A stretch of DNA of 64,000 bases from assembly GCA_026874595.1 (NCBI GenBank), contig CM049322.1, positions 51,609,386 through 51,673,385 of the forward strand, read 5' to 3'. Positions 53,531-64,000 of this stretch are shown here, piece by piece; the stretch's first letter is position 1, and every line of letters begins with the position of its first letter. The stretch is from Sipunculus nudus (lineage: Eukaryota; Annelida; Sipuncula; Golfingiida; Sipunculidae). A model generated the notes under the pieces. It was not told the origin of the DNA and did no database searches. It saw nothing but the letters and a program-made list of their open reading frames with translations. The translations under genes and the position numbers were made by a program.

Positions 53531-56282
53531 TACCCCCTCAGGTACACTGGGTGTCCTCATGTTATACCGCGTATAAGATTTTTGATCACGCTTGGATGGT
53601 TTTCAGATATAAACTTCATTGTCATGTAAGACAAAATATTAAATAAAAGAACCTCAGATCTGTGTCTTATTAACATGGTAGGTGTGTCTAATGGGTCTCG
53701 TCACCTTATCAGGATTAAGTAAAACTATGACTGAAGTATTTCATATGCGGTGCAGATTTTATATTAGTACTGGAATCCATTTAATAAACGTTATACATCT
53801 TTATATTGTGTGTTTACTTTTCTATATGGGTGGGTGCATTCTTGGTTGTTTTAATGATTCTTAATTTTATAAGTAAAATAGCTAAATATACCCCAAAGTT
53901 CACATTTTTTTATTCCAGCTTGGCACGGGATTTTGCAATCGTTTAAAATATAGGTCACCGTCAGTCTTTTGAGAAGTATTTGTTAAAATATGATATTCTG
54001 ACAACCGACATTTCTAACATAAATTCTGTATTTGTGACAATTATCTTCTAATAAAGACGAGCTATACAGTCCTTCGGGCAGTTTGAACAAATAGGCCTTT
54101 ACGTGTGAACCACACTGATGAAAGAAATCCAGTGCCGCGTTTTTTTTTTTTTTTTTGTTTTTTTTCAACATTTTTGCACTATAGGGTGCATGGATGGGGG
54201 CGGTATAGTTATGGCTTAACAAAGCATATCCTAGCACATTTTATACCAAATCACATCCGTGAAGTTCGGAATGATATTTGATATTCAGGGTTAGCCACAA
54301 AGAAAATGCATGACATTTGGTGGTTTTGATTAGGTTATGAGTCGAATCAACCTTGAATTAATTATTTGGTGATGTCACAAACATTTTCCACGTTATTGGT
54401 TAAAGTAGAGAAACCCGTTGCATGCATTGAAATGGCGTTTTGACTCCGGAAATAAAGCCATCAGAAGCAAAATAAACTTGGCCTCGAAAATAAGTCGTCG
54501 GAAAGTAGTGTCTTTTTAATTTGTAAACCGTCGCTCCAGGCGTCCATTAAATTTGAAACATAAAAACACAGACATCGTAGCGGTCGCATTTTGCTATTTC
54601 CCCCCTATTTGTTTCATATTTTCTGTTTTGCTTTCCTTTATTATACTAACCCCAGTTTTAGTCATTCTCATGCGTATGTGCATTAAATTTGATCTAAATA
54701 CAACACCAGAAAACCCTATTTTTACTACTCTTCCCTAATTTTCCCCCGCATCTCTATTCTTTTCATTTACATGTATTTAACTTGGTGATTTAGCGCATAA
54801 AACCTAAATATATATATAGCTTTTAATCTTTCCAAATGTTGATTCCAATTTTGGTATTTCTAAGCATCAGACCAGTCAATAAAGTTCCTTTAATGCTGAT
54901 GACAATTGCATGGCGGTGATGGCGGTATACTGAAGAAACATGGACACACATATATTTGTCTAAAATTGCCGCCTTCTTTAAATCGCTGGGCGTTCTGGAG
55001 CCCACTCTGAGTTGAACTGTTCACCAGGATAACTAGGATATGAACTATAAATATAGCAAGTTTAGCATGACTTTATTGCGACATGGTAACATATGCCTAT
55101 ATTAATGACCTAGTCATTGTACACATTTCAACTGTGGTTATCAGGTAATTTTCGGTAAGTCAAAATATTGTCCACTTTCAGCTATATCAGTATAGCCTTG
55201 TACATAGTGCATTTGTATGTCTGTTTGCACGTGATTTGTAACTACATGTAGTTTGAATACAGATGTGATGTAACCCAAAACATTTTCCTTTAAGTTATCT
55301 TTAGTTCATTGTAAAGAGTGCAGATCACATTATACATCATCCATATAATATATTATTAAGTCAAGTTAGCAGTTATTTTTAGATCATATAATTTAAAAGT
55401 GAAATTTGTAATCCACATTTTGAATGTATACTGTACTGTCTCTGTCTGTTTGTGCGATATGTAAGCCAAAATAAATTACCTAAGTTATTTCGACTTCATT
55501 GTAAACAGTACAGATCACATTATACATCATCCATATAATTAATTAATAAGTCAAAGTTATGCAGTTATTTTTAGATCCTATCATTTAAACGTGATATTTG
55601 TTATCCACAGTTTGATTGTGCCATACAAGAGCAACACAGATTTTTGTTCACAATATTATTTGTTCTGATCTCCATGTATGGAGAACAAGCTCAATCCATC
55701 CGTGATCAAACTATCTGTACATAATACTATCGGTCCAGTTGATAAAAAAAGTGCGTGGGCGTGTGCTAGTGGCGCCATCTGGGTTAAGTTATTGGCCAGA
55801 CAAAGAGTTGTTAAAGGCGGGGTATCGAATGTTCGCACCTCGTTCAGGATATACAGGGGGCGTGGGCGTAAAACCGGCACATCAGATTAAATTACACCAT
55901 CACGTGTATAAAGTATACATGATGCTACATGTCTGTCCTTGCTTATTTTATTATGGGAGTTTTACAGAAACCCAGGCTCAGGAAGTTCTTTTTTTTGTCT
56001 ACGTTATAAATAAATATTTTTTTTCATATTCTGTTCAGTTAACTTTCGGATACCTGGTTATTACTTTGGAAGTATTTTGTGCTATAGTTCTTTAAATATA
56101 TTTGCTATTTCTCCATGCTATATATAATTAAATCATGTTCTTTTTCACTTCACCATTGCCCAAGAGTTGACTGCTTGTTCTAAACAAATCCGATATATGC
56201 ACATCTAAATATACTGTATATTACATTATATACATGTATTGTTTATTTATAGATTATATTTATTATGTTTTACATGTTAAAC

Positions 56283-56347
<65 letters not shown>

Positions 56348-57160
56348 CGTTTATAGGGGCTATATTTCATACATATATATAATATAATTCTTATATTCAT
56401 ATTCATGTATAAATAATATATATATTAAAAATAAGATATATATACACCCATATAAATACATCATATAATATATTTCATTGCATCTAATATTGATATAATT
56501 ATTATAGGCCTTTAATGTTGTTTTATATAATATATAATATATAATATTATGCTATTTAATATCTTACATATTATTATATATATAAATAATGGCGTGTCGT
56601 ATCTAAACCCCACTTGTTGTACTTATATTTAAGACACTACGTAACCCCAGTTCATGCTGGGCCCACCGCGCCCCTGGTACTCGAGCCTTATATTAAGGTG
56701 GCACAACATCTACCCAAATGACCTCTGACCTACATAGATCGTTATGCGAATGATTAAACCATTACGCGGCTGAGGGTTGGAGTGTATGTGTACCACGATA
56801 TATGTGCCTTCTGATAGTGACGTCAGCTCAACCAAACACTTTGTGTCCCCGAGTTAACCCGCATATAACACGTCCATGGAGTCTATGAGCTAGGCACGCC
56901 AATGGCGTTGACAGGCCAAGTTATTGAAAGGTATGTAATCACGTTGTACTTGAACTTCATCAAAATGAAAGACGATAGCTGTACAGCGGGTGTTATTAAG
57001 GAATTCCTCGATTGTAAGACTTACAAACACACGATCTGTATTAGTATAATGGTCACGGAAGTCTTGGTACATGGGCATTGTTACACCTGTTGAGCACGGT
57101 GACACCCGTCGCTAGCGCCATCTGTAAAGATAATATCACACTATTGACACATCAACACAA
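53531..57160. other. Intergenic, AT-rich, no gene seen
   Basis: Contains a T-run (54139-54158), a diverged direct duplication near 55300-55430 and 55490-55620 (CAGATCACATTATACATCAT, offset 190 bp), and a long (AT)n. Open frames are short and unsupported. Confidence 0.5.
56286..56344 (+). repeat. (AT)n microsatellite
   Basis: About 59 bp of pure AT, within 400 bp of generally AT-only sequence. Confidence 0.95.
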
Positions 57161-57168
57161 TGCCTTTT

Positions 57169-59610
57169 TTAGCTCAGCTGACTTTCAGTCATGCTGGGCT
57201 ATAGCGATGGGTCTTTGTCCGTCGTCCTTCCGTCTGTCCGGACGGCCGGCCGGCCGTCCGGCCGTTAGCAGGGCACAAATCGTAACCGTAGGGGCTTGGG
57301 CCATGAACCCTATGCAGTCTTAGAGGTAATAAAAAGATCTCCTTGCAAACCTGAAATTAGGTCACTGCGACCTATATTCTCGAAGTTATGGGGTGTGTTT
57401 GCACCCCCCAGAAATAACTCTTTGAGACAAAATTTTCATCCCAAACCTTCCATCTTTCACATACAGCTCACCTACCAACAGGGGAAGAACCATAATTTTT
57501 TTTAGGTCAAAAGGTCAAAGGTCAAGGTCACAGGAGCCTCTTCTTTGAAAAGCCTGTGGATGCATTTTAAGCCAACCCTTTCATCCCAATTCTTTGATTT
57601 TTCACATATAGCTCACCTACTAAGTTGGAGAAGAATCCTATAGATTTTGAGGTCACAAGGTCAAAGGTCAGGGTCACAGGATCCACTTCTTTGAAAAGGT
57701 TGTGGACACATTTCAAGCTAGACTTTTCATTCCAAACCTTCCAGCACTGATATCGCTTCTCTGCCAACAGGGGAAAAGACCTGTTGATTTGAGGTCAAAG
57801 GTCATGTTCACAGCACCCACTTCTTGCGTGGAGTCATTTTCAGGCAAACTTTTCAATCTGTACCTTCCATCTGTCATATATGGCTTACCTACCAATAAGG
57901 GAAGAAGCCTATTGATGTTGAGGTCAAAAAGTCAAAGGTCAAGGTCACAATATTTAATTGTTCTAAATGCTTGTGAGCATATTTCAAGTGTAACTGTTTA
58001 ACCCAAACCTTCAGTCTTTCACATATGCCACATCTATGCATCACTCAGTTTGACTCAAACTTCATATTTATGGGTCTTTTTGCTTGAATAAATAACTTAT
58101 TGATTTTTGGGTCAGCTGGTCAGCAGGTTAAAGGTTGCAGGTTAAAGTTATTCACCCATTGGTTGCCAAGTAATTACACCAGATTTAAGTGGTTAGTAGT
58201 TACCCATCATTTAGAAAGAATCCAGTTGATATATGGGCAAAAGGCCAAGGTCATAGGTCAGGGATGTTCACAATTACTTATTTTATAGACCATCTCTATT
58301 TTTCTTGTATATATAACCATCCCACTCCAGCTGGTACATCTCCCTGTGTGGCTGTAATTGTGAGTGACACTGGTGACATATGACTCCCTTTTGTATCAGC
58401 CTATTAAGTGATAAGGCTCAGTGATAAGTACCTCGTTACTTCATAACAAAAACACTGTTGTCAGAATGCTTCAGCCAGGCATTAAGACTATGAGAGTATA
58501 GTATTAAGGTTTAGCTACTGATTTATAAGATGATGGGAACATTTTGCAGTTTATTTTATGGAATCCTAGCAATAAACTTAGTCTCCTAGATATCTGAATA
58601 TTTTAATATATATCACCACATATAAAAGCAAGTGTTTGTTCTCATAATATGTGGATGTGTACCTTGATTTAGGATGGCTTTTTGTTTTATTTCAAGACTC
58701 TTAGTCATGCTTTCTGCATTTCTTTTCTTTCAGGTTTGGCAGTTTACCTACCCTGCTGACCCCATTGAAAAGCAGAGTGATAATAAAAAATATTGGACTT
58801 ACACTTTTTACAATTGCATATCTATAAATCTGATATGAGGGCCTGGACATGCCTTTTGAATTATTTTGGGCATTCATTACTGGATAATTTGCCCAAGTTT
58901 GGTCTCTTATTGGAGAATGTGGGATATCAATTGTCATACTTGTCAGAAATCCATAATGTCTGCCAGTTAGCCACCTTAGAAATTCTTTCTTCAGTGCAGT
59001 TTCAGTAATTTTTCTTTAATGTTTGGTCCGATTTAGAGAATGTTTGTTGTCTGATTTCAGACTTGTCAGAAGTCCAATATGGCCACCAGGCAACCATCTT
59101 TTAATTCCTTTTGATCATATTATCTCAAGAACAGTTAAAGTGAATGCAGTTGGATGTATATTTATGTAATCTTGTAAAGGATTGGGTCAAATATTTCTGA
59201 ATAAATATTACCATCATTTATAAAAGTGCAGTACAGTTTTTCTTGTATTGAATAAAAATTCACACAGAAGCACCTGTTTCTCAATAATTCTTGCATGTAT
59301 TTCCTTGATTTTTGCTATATATTTTGATCTTATATTTTCCCTTTGTGGTGTTCCTTTGAGACTGACAGGTTTCAAGCAAGCTGTTGGAATAGTTCCTGAT
59401 AGCTTAACAATCATGCATTTTCCTCAGACCATCAATTCACTGTGTTTTAACCAGACATAGGTGATATATATTTCTGTTGTCATAGAAAATTTTCAACAAA
59501 TTGGCAAATTGGTTCTTCAAAATTTGACTGGAAGTTGTGAATCTCAGTCCATGATGTCACAGGTCATGCTTGGCAGCTGAGCGTCATGACCCATGGGTCA
59601 CTTGTTAAAG
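57169..59610 (+). mobile_element. Tandem-core dispersed element with nuclear-receptor-like direct repeats
   Basis: The border AGCTCAGCTGACTTTCAGTC is followed by a CCGTC-rich stretch with a 24-nt perfect palindrome at 57238-57261 and GCAGGGCACAAATCGTAACC, as in the 48940 element. Then come about four units of 130-150 bp with CACTTCTTTGAAAAG, TTTCATCCCAA, TTTCACATATAGCTCACCTA and AGGTCAAAGGTCA. The right border near 59570-59608 is CAGCTGAGCGTCATGACCCA then TGGGTCACTTGTTAAA, the same as at 50830. No coding content. Confidence 0.75.
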
Positions 59611-61750
59611 GATATGACAATTAAATCATTTTGCAGTTATATTATAAATATGATACAGGATACAGGAACCTTGACGCGAAATTCTGGTTTTATATTTGAG
59701 CAGACTTGATTGTTTACTAAATTGTATGTAAACTTTTGTCGTGTTATTTTTCCTGCATTTAACGAACATTTACGGAGGTTAAATAATTACCTGTGTTTGT
59801 TAAATTGTTTGTCTTTCCACTTGTTGTAAATGGTAAGTCTCAAATAGATTTCGAATACAGGGCATTTATTCTAGCGAGTCCCCCATTTGTACACATTTTA
59901 TACGATACATATGTTACTGTCATTGCAACTATTGCCAAATCAAGGGATTTACAGAACTGTAAAGCCCATTGAAAGTTGAGGTATTTTCATTGACTTGAAA
60001 TTCAGTTCCAAAACGTAAGCTGCAGTGAAAGTATATTCAAAGTCATCTTTCAAAATATATGAGAAACAAAAGAAATTCAATATTCCCTCTCTCCCTTTCT
60101 GTTCAAACATATACAGTTTAAATTTCGCAGAGAATAGACATCAAATTTCAGTGGAAGGCCCCTGGTGTATTGGACTGCAAATTTTTAGTCAATGAAATAA
60201 GTTTATTATCTTTCAGATCCAAGGACTGTAAGCGTAAGATACCTTTTATGACAGAAAGCGAATATGAAGTCTTCATGCACCAAATAAAAAGTTGCAACTG
60301 GTTTACTTCTGCAGAAAGGATTCTGTGTAAATTTAATTAGGTAACCTTCAGAGAAATGCTGCCACCAAATATAAAAACCTTTTCCAAATGTATTAGATTT
60401 TCGGATTGAAGTGTCTTTGAATTTGCCCTTATAAAAGAATTTGCTGGCGTAAATACATTTTTTACAGGACGCACAGCTCTGTTTCTGCTTAGCACGAATT
60501 CAGGCCAGTCGTACACGTGACGCATTCAATACTTGTAAGCCTTTATTTTAAAAGTGCCGCAATTTTCAACTAGACGTCTGGGTAGATGGTTGGGAAAAGT
60601 TGGGATATATATGTACGGATAAAATAACACTGGACAGGCCTACAGACACAGGTAGTCCGGCAACCAGATAGGGGAACCGTGCATTTGGGTCCGCGTATTT
60701 TTTTTTTTTTTTTTTTTTTGCAGTTTCATGACTTTTGGTACCTACTTATTAATATTAGAAAGGGTGTCGCCCTCACACCTTTGAACATTTTGCGTAAAAC
60801 CCTTTAATATGCAAATTAGCTGTCGCCATTATTGGAACTTCTTATTTTGCTCATATCTCTCTAAGTTCTTGTCCTATCATAGAGATTAAGGTGTCTACTC
60901 ATATGTTTTTATGGTAGAGGAGTATGGTGAACCGTTTCAAACTACCATACAATGGCTATTTAATATGCAAATTAGCTGTCGCCATAATTGGAACTTCTAA
61001 TTTTGCTCATATCTCTCTTGGACCTTGTCTTATCTGGACCCTGATGAACCTCTGGTTCAGTTTATGCCCTTCCTGAGGGTGCAGCTCATTACAAAATATT
61101 GTTAAAATTAATCCATCCGTGATTTTTAGATATTTTGCCCACATGATAAATTTCAAACAGTCATTAATGACCATAGGCAACACACGAAGCACTTTTTATA
61201 GCACACTAGCGACATCTGTCGGCAGCGAATGACAGTGTTCGGATCCTCCATATATAGACAATGACGACAGTGCTGATATGTCTCACATGATAAAATAAAA
61301 GCAGATCTAACGGTTCTTCCAGGACAATAGCTAACTTTTATTTTGATAATCCGATTTACTTGACAATTAAGGCCCGCAGTACTTAAACTGTGAAAGGCAA
61401 GGTCACTGGTCACACGTTCAAACACAATTTCCACCAAAGGTCATGCTTGTAAACGCTGCAATTATTGTGTCATAAATGTTCTAATAAAATGTAATTATCA
61501 AATTATCAAAGTGAGGCTGGTAACCCATGGCAGATGCCATGTCCCTTGGCAACCAGAAGGTTGTTAAAAAGTAATATATAATATTGTTTGTTTGTCATAA
61601 GGTTTTCCAACTCGTTCTCCAGTGTCGAACTGTGTGGTCTTATTTAATTTCAAATGAATAATATCACCAAATATAAATTGGCACCCGCAAGTGAAGCAGA
61701 CTGCAGCATGTTGCATCCATGAGTTTTTTTTCTTTTTTATCTTTTTTTAT
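59611..61750. other. Intergenic, no gene seen
   Basis: Holds a run of 26 T (about 60695-60720) and a direct duplication of ATATGCAAATTAGCTGTCGC plus flanks at 60808 and 60962 (offset 154 bp). An unseen 5' UTR exon or promoter of the downstream coiled-coil gene may lie here. Confidence 0.45.
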
Positions 61751-61760
61751 TTTTTTACAG

Positions 61761-61854
61761 CACAACATGGTATGACAGTGTCCCGTATATGGTCAGCTTC
61801 GGAAAAGTCCGCCTCTTCGCCATATGAGACCCACGTTATCAAAATGCTGGCTTC
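61761..61854 (+). promoter_or_regulatory. 5' UTR segment with several upstream ATGs
   Basis: A long T-run ending TTTTTTACAG at 61760 is a strong 3' splice site, so this exon probably starts at 61761. Four upstream ATGs (61766, 61789, 61824 and about 61844) open short frames. One stops in frame with the main ORF at 61825-61827, fixing the latest upstream limit of the coding sequence. Such uORFs often lower translation. Confidence 0.5.
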
Positions 61855-63129
61855 ATGAACAAGATGGAAACGCCGGTACAGTCGCGAGAACGGAGGCAGT
61901 CTGGTTCGGAGCCTGCGCCATGGAGACATCCTAGCAGACGAACGCGGACGCATGCGCAGGACGCTCAAGGTTACAGCAGCGACGGGGATCTGTTAGAAGA
62001 TACGGAAACAAATAAACAAATGATCCCAACCGGTTCTGACAGTGAACAATTTAGTCTTCCTAAACACACTTCAAATGAACACAGTACACCGAGTAAACAG
62101 TGGCCTCCAAAATATCCCAGGACAGTCTCGTTCAATGGAACTAGTAACGTGACAAGCCCGAGAGCATCCCGCGCTTTGATAAGTGGTATTATCGAAAACA
62201 ATCCTAACCATCATTTCATGTTAAATGAAACTCCACATTTCGTCACGGACAGAAATTCACCACGTGGGTCTGCAACCGATAGCGAAGGGAATGAACGGGG
62301 GAGGGCCAGAGGTTTTGGCGCGAATGGTCGCGTGCGGCCAACTTTACGTCACAGAAGTGCGTCACCACAGCTCAATCGAAAGTCAATACCAGCAGAAACA
62401 AACGCCGCTGGTGGTTTACAACATGGCGGCAACGGAGAGAAAGTGACAGAAACCCCAGTCAGGCCTCCCAGGAGTTCAAACACCGGGGCTTTTATAAAAG
62501 AACTTCAAACTAAACTAGTCAATATAACTGCTTCAAATAATTATGCTGCAGGAAAACCAGTTGTGCCAACAAGACAAACAACGAATAAAGAAAATAAAGC
62601 CAGGTCAATTGGTTCTGATGGCAATAGTGACGGCCCGACTCCCGACAGTTCCCTCTCGTCAGAAGAAAGTATGTCAAGGTTGAGGTCAAGGCCACAAACA
62701 GCAAGGTCATGGACAGGAAGTGATTTCACTACTAACCCGTCCAATCTCGCGAGAGATATATTAAGGCGGCGAGGTATGGAAGACCCACAGTTTCGCGCCA
62801 ATCAGAGTTCAGCTGGGTCACATGGTATCCCTGCTCGTGAGATACATGCGGATCTTAAAATTAGGATGCGAAATGACCAGAAAGAAGATTTTGTTAAACA
62901 GATTCAGGGGGCAGAGGGATTAAGCACAGACAAGAAAATGGAGCTGATCAAAGAGAGGGTGGAATCTTTGGAGAGCAATGTCCAGGAACTTTTACAGGTC
63001 AACACCGCTCTCCTTCGCATAAACCGTAATCTAGTCCAGGGAATGGTAGATTTGACATGCTTGCTGGCTGACCTTGACCCCAATGACCTCCGAGACCAAC
63101 AGAAAAATGGTCATTCATCTGAAGACTAG
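61855..63129 (+). CDS. Uncharacterised protein, 424 aa, disordered N-terminus and C-terminal coiled coil
   Basis: An uninterrupted 1275-nt frame ending in TAG at 63127-63129, with an in-frame stop 30 nt upstream. It is therefore a whole coding exon and not an exon slice. The first ATG (61855) has a poor context. The second, three codons on (61864, AAGATGG), is better and may be the true start (421 aa). Residues 1-320 are low in hydrophobics and rich in Ser, Arg, Asn, Gly and Pro, hence probably disordered. Residues about 325-410 look folded: EIHADLKIRMRNDQKEDFVK, then a heptad-like helix at about 360-406 (MELIKERVESLESNVQELL, TALLRINRNLVQGMVDLTCL) and LADLDPND. No membrane segment or enzyme motif. 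I do not recognise the family. Composition is balanced and clearly gene-like beside its AT-rich flanks. A coiled-coil adaptor or cytoskeletal role is only a guess. Confidence 0.85.
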   Translation: MNKMETPVQSRERRQSGSEPAPWRHPSRRTRTHAQDAQGYSSDGDLLEDTETNKQMIPTGSDSEQFSLPKHTSNEHSTPSKQWPPKYPRTVSFNGTSNVTSPRASRALISGIIENNPNHHFMLNETPHFVTDRNSPRGSATDSEGNERGRARGFGANGRVRPTLRHRSASPQLNRKSIPAETNAAGGLQHGGNGEKVTETPVRPPRSSNTGAFIKELQTKLVNITASNNYAAGKPVVPTRQTTNKENKARSIGSDGNSDGPTPDSSLSSEESMSRLRSRPQTARSWTGSDFTTNPSNLARDILRRRGMEDPQFRANQSSAGSHGIPAREIHADLKIRMRNDQKEDFVKQIQGAEGLSTDKKMELIKERVESLESNVQELLQVNTALLRINRNLVQGMVDLTCLLADLDPNDLRDQQKNGHSSED

Positions 63130-63687
63130 AGAATGAGATGAGTTTAATAATCAACATTCCAGCATTTCGACCCGTTATCCACTGAACACGCTCATGGTCT
63201 TCATTGAAACGAATTTTGTACAATAGAAACTGTGGGTGTATGAGGGATCTGAAGGATGCTTGTTTTCTTACTAAATTCTGAGACCTACATATTGTTTTAT
63301 TCAGAGTACTTTTTTTATAATTCTGAAAAACTGGTACAGATGTGTTGTTCTGGAAATAATTGTATGCCGAACACCTATCTTTTCAAGTTAGATACCCGGT
63401 ATTTAAGTGGACAGCGTTCAATTAGCGTATTTCAATTTATAATATACATCATGTATATCTTACAGTGACAAAAGTATCATCTGTCTAAAGTGTTGTCTGT
63501 TTAACTCGTCGTCTGCCTCGCGCATACTAGTATATCCGGTCTTGCGCACATGATTCACAGCTATCGCATTGATCGGCATGTATTCCGTAAGACTGATTAA
63601 TATATTGTCATACATCTGCGGATGAATACAATTTGACGAATGAATGTCATTGTTTACATGTGCCTTTGCTGAATTATCGAGAAAGCA

Positions 63688-63693
63688 ATTAAA
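63688..63693 (+). terminator. Weak candidate polyadenylation signal
   Basis: ATTAAA about 560 nt after the stop of the coiled-coil gene; a common variant hexamer, but unsupported otherwise. Confidence 0.2.
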
Positions 63694-63804
63694 TTAAGGA
63701 CAATTGCTCAATTATGTTGGACAATCATGTTCACGCCGCCGATCTTGATGTTGTGATTTATACCCTGTTGGACATACATGTTTACGATTGTACTCCTTGT
63801 AAAT

Positions 63805-63935
63805 GTGACCGGGCTTGTAAAGCTTGCTTTATTGGTAACCAGGTAAAGTGCCTGTCTTGTGTTTGAGGGGCCGGTGGTTCAAACCCTCGGTCAGCTTGGG
63901 TGCCTCTTCCCCATGTTACATAAAAAAAAAACAGT
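63805..63935 (+). mobile_element. tRNA-derived SINE (short, A-tailed)
   Basis: A perfect B box GGTTCAAACCC sits within GGGCCGGTGGTTCAAACCCT. About 50 nt upstream is a degenerate A box in TGGTAACCAGGTAAAGTGCC. It ends in a run of A at about 63921-63930. Lies in the 3' flank or 3' UTR of the coiled-coil gene. Confidence 0.5.
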
Positions 63936-64000
63936 TGACTGAAAAACAAGCCCGAGCCTGAGTTGATCAAATCATATCTTCTGGCATACTCGTTATAACT

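Noticed and set aside
1-64000. CRISPR arrays, operons or bacterial/viral genes
   Set aside because: Repeats lack CRISPR spacing, the genes are spliced eukaryotic genes, and no bacterial-type gene cluster is present.

Overview
The window is nuclear DNA of an animal: AT-rich, with intron-rich genes, GT-AG splice junctions and many transposon remnants. Short dispersed elements carrying internal tandem cores, which resemble the 'pearl'-type elements described in bivalves, suggest a mollusc, probably a bivalve; that is inference. Three protein-coding genes can be supported. (1) On the minus strand, 1884-11551, is a complete six-exon beta-1,4-galactosyltransferase-family gene (346 aa, type II Golgi membrane protein). 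Every splice junction is in phase, and the residue that sets donor-sugar choice is Ile, which predicts GalNAc transfer. (2) On the plus strand, 27779-47228, is a complete 14-exon NDUFS2 gene for the 49-kDa subunit of mitochondrial complex I (466 aa). (3) On the plus strand, 61855-63129, is an intronless coding exon for an unrecognised 424-aa protein with a long disordered N-terminus and a C-terminal coiled coil. Its coding exon probably begins at a 3' splice site at 61760/61761, behind an unseen 5' UTR exon. || Layout. 1-1883: 3' flank and UTR of the glycosyltransferase. 1884-11551: its exons, with introns holding a Tigger/pogo fossil (7163-8279), a GACG-rich tract and two local duplications. 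11552-27778: a gene-free, repeat-rich interval with a palindrome cluster (13000-13450), a pogo-like MITE (15423-15954), a tandem-core element (about 18640-19780), a foldback element (20289-20538), a 146-bp satellite (about 21840-23210) abutting a decayed BEL/Pao retrotransposon (about 23215-25150, minus), and a MITE 350 bp upstream of NDUFS2. 27779-47228: NDUFS2. Its introns hold two MITEs, a 50-bp-arm hairpin, a TATAAAA-rich minisatellite, a 1.2-kb TIR element and several copies of another dispersed repeat. 47229-61760: no gene seen; tandem-core elements, a further MITE and a nested SINE. 63130-64000: 3' flank with a tRNA-derived SINE. || The three genes show no functional link: one is a secretory-pathway enzyme, one a respiratory-chain subunit, one unknown. 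The main interest is the nested and tandemly organised repeats, the long intronic hairpin, and repeat-borne direct repeats that match nuclear-receptor DR1 sites, several of them inside NDUFS2. I found no convincing new multi-gene system. All calls come from reading the sequence by eye; no database search or RNA evidence was available.
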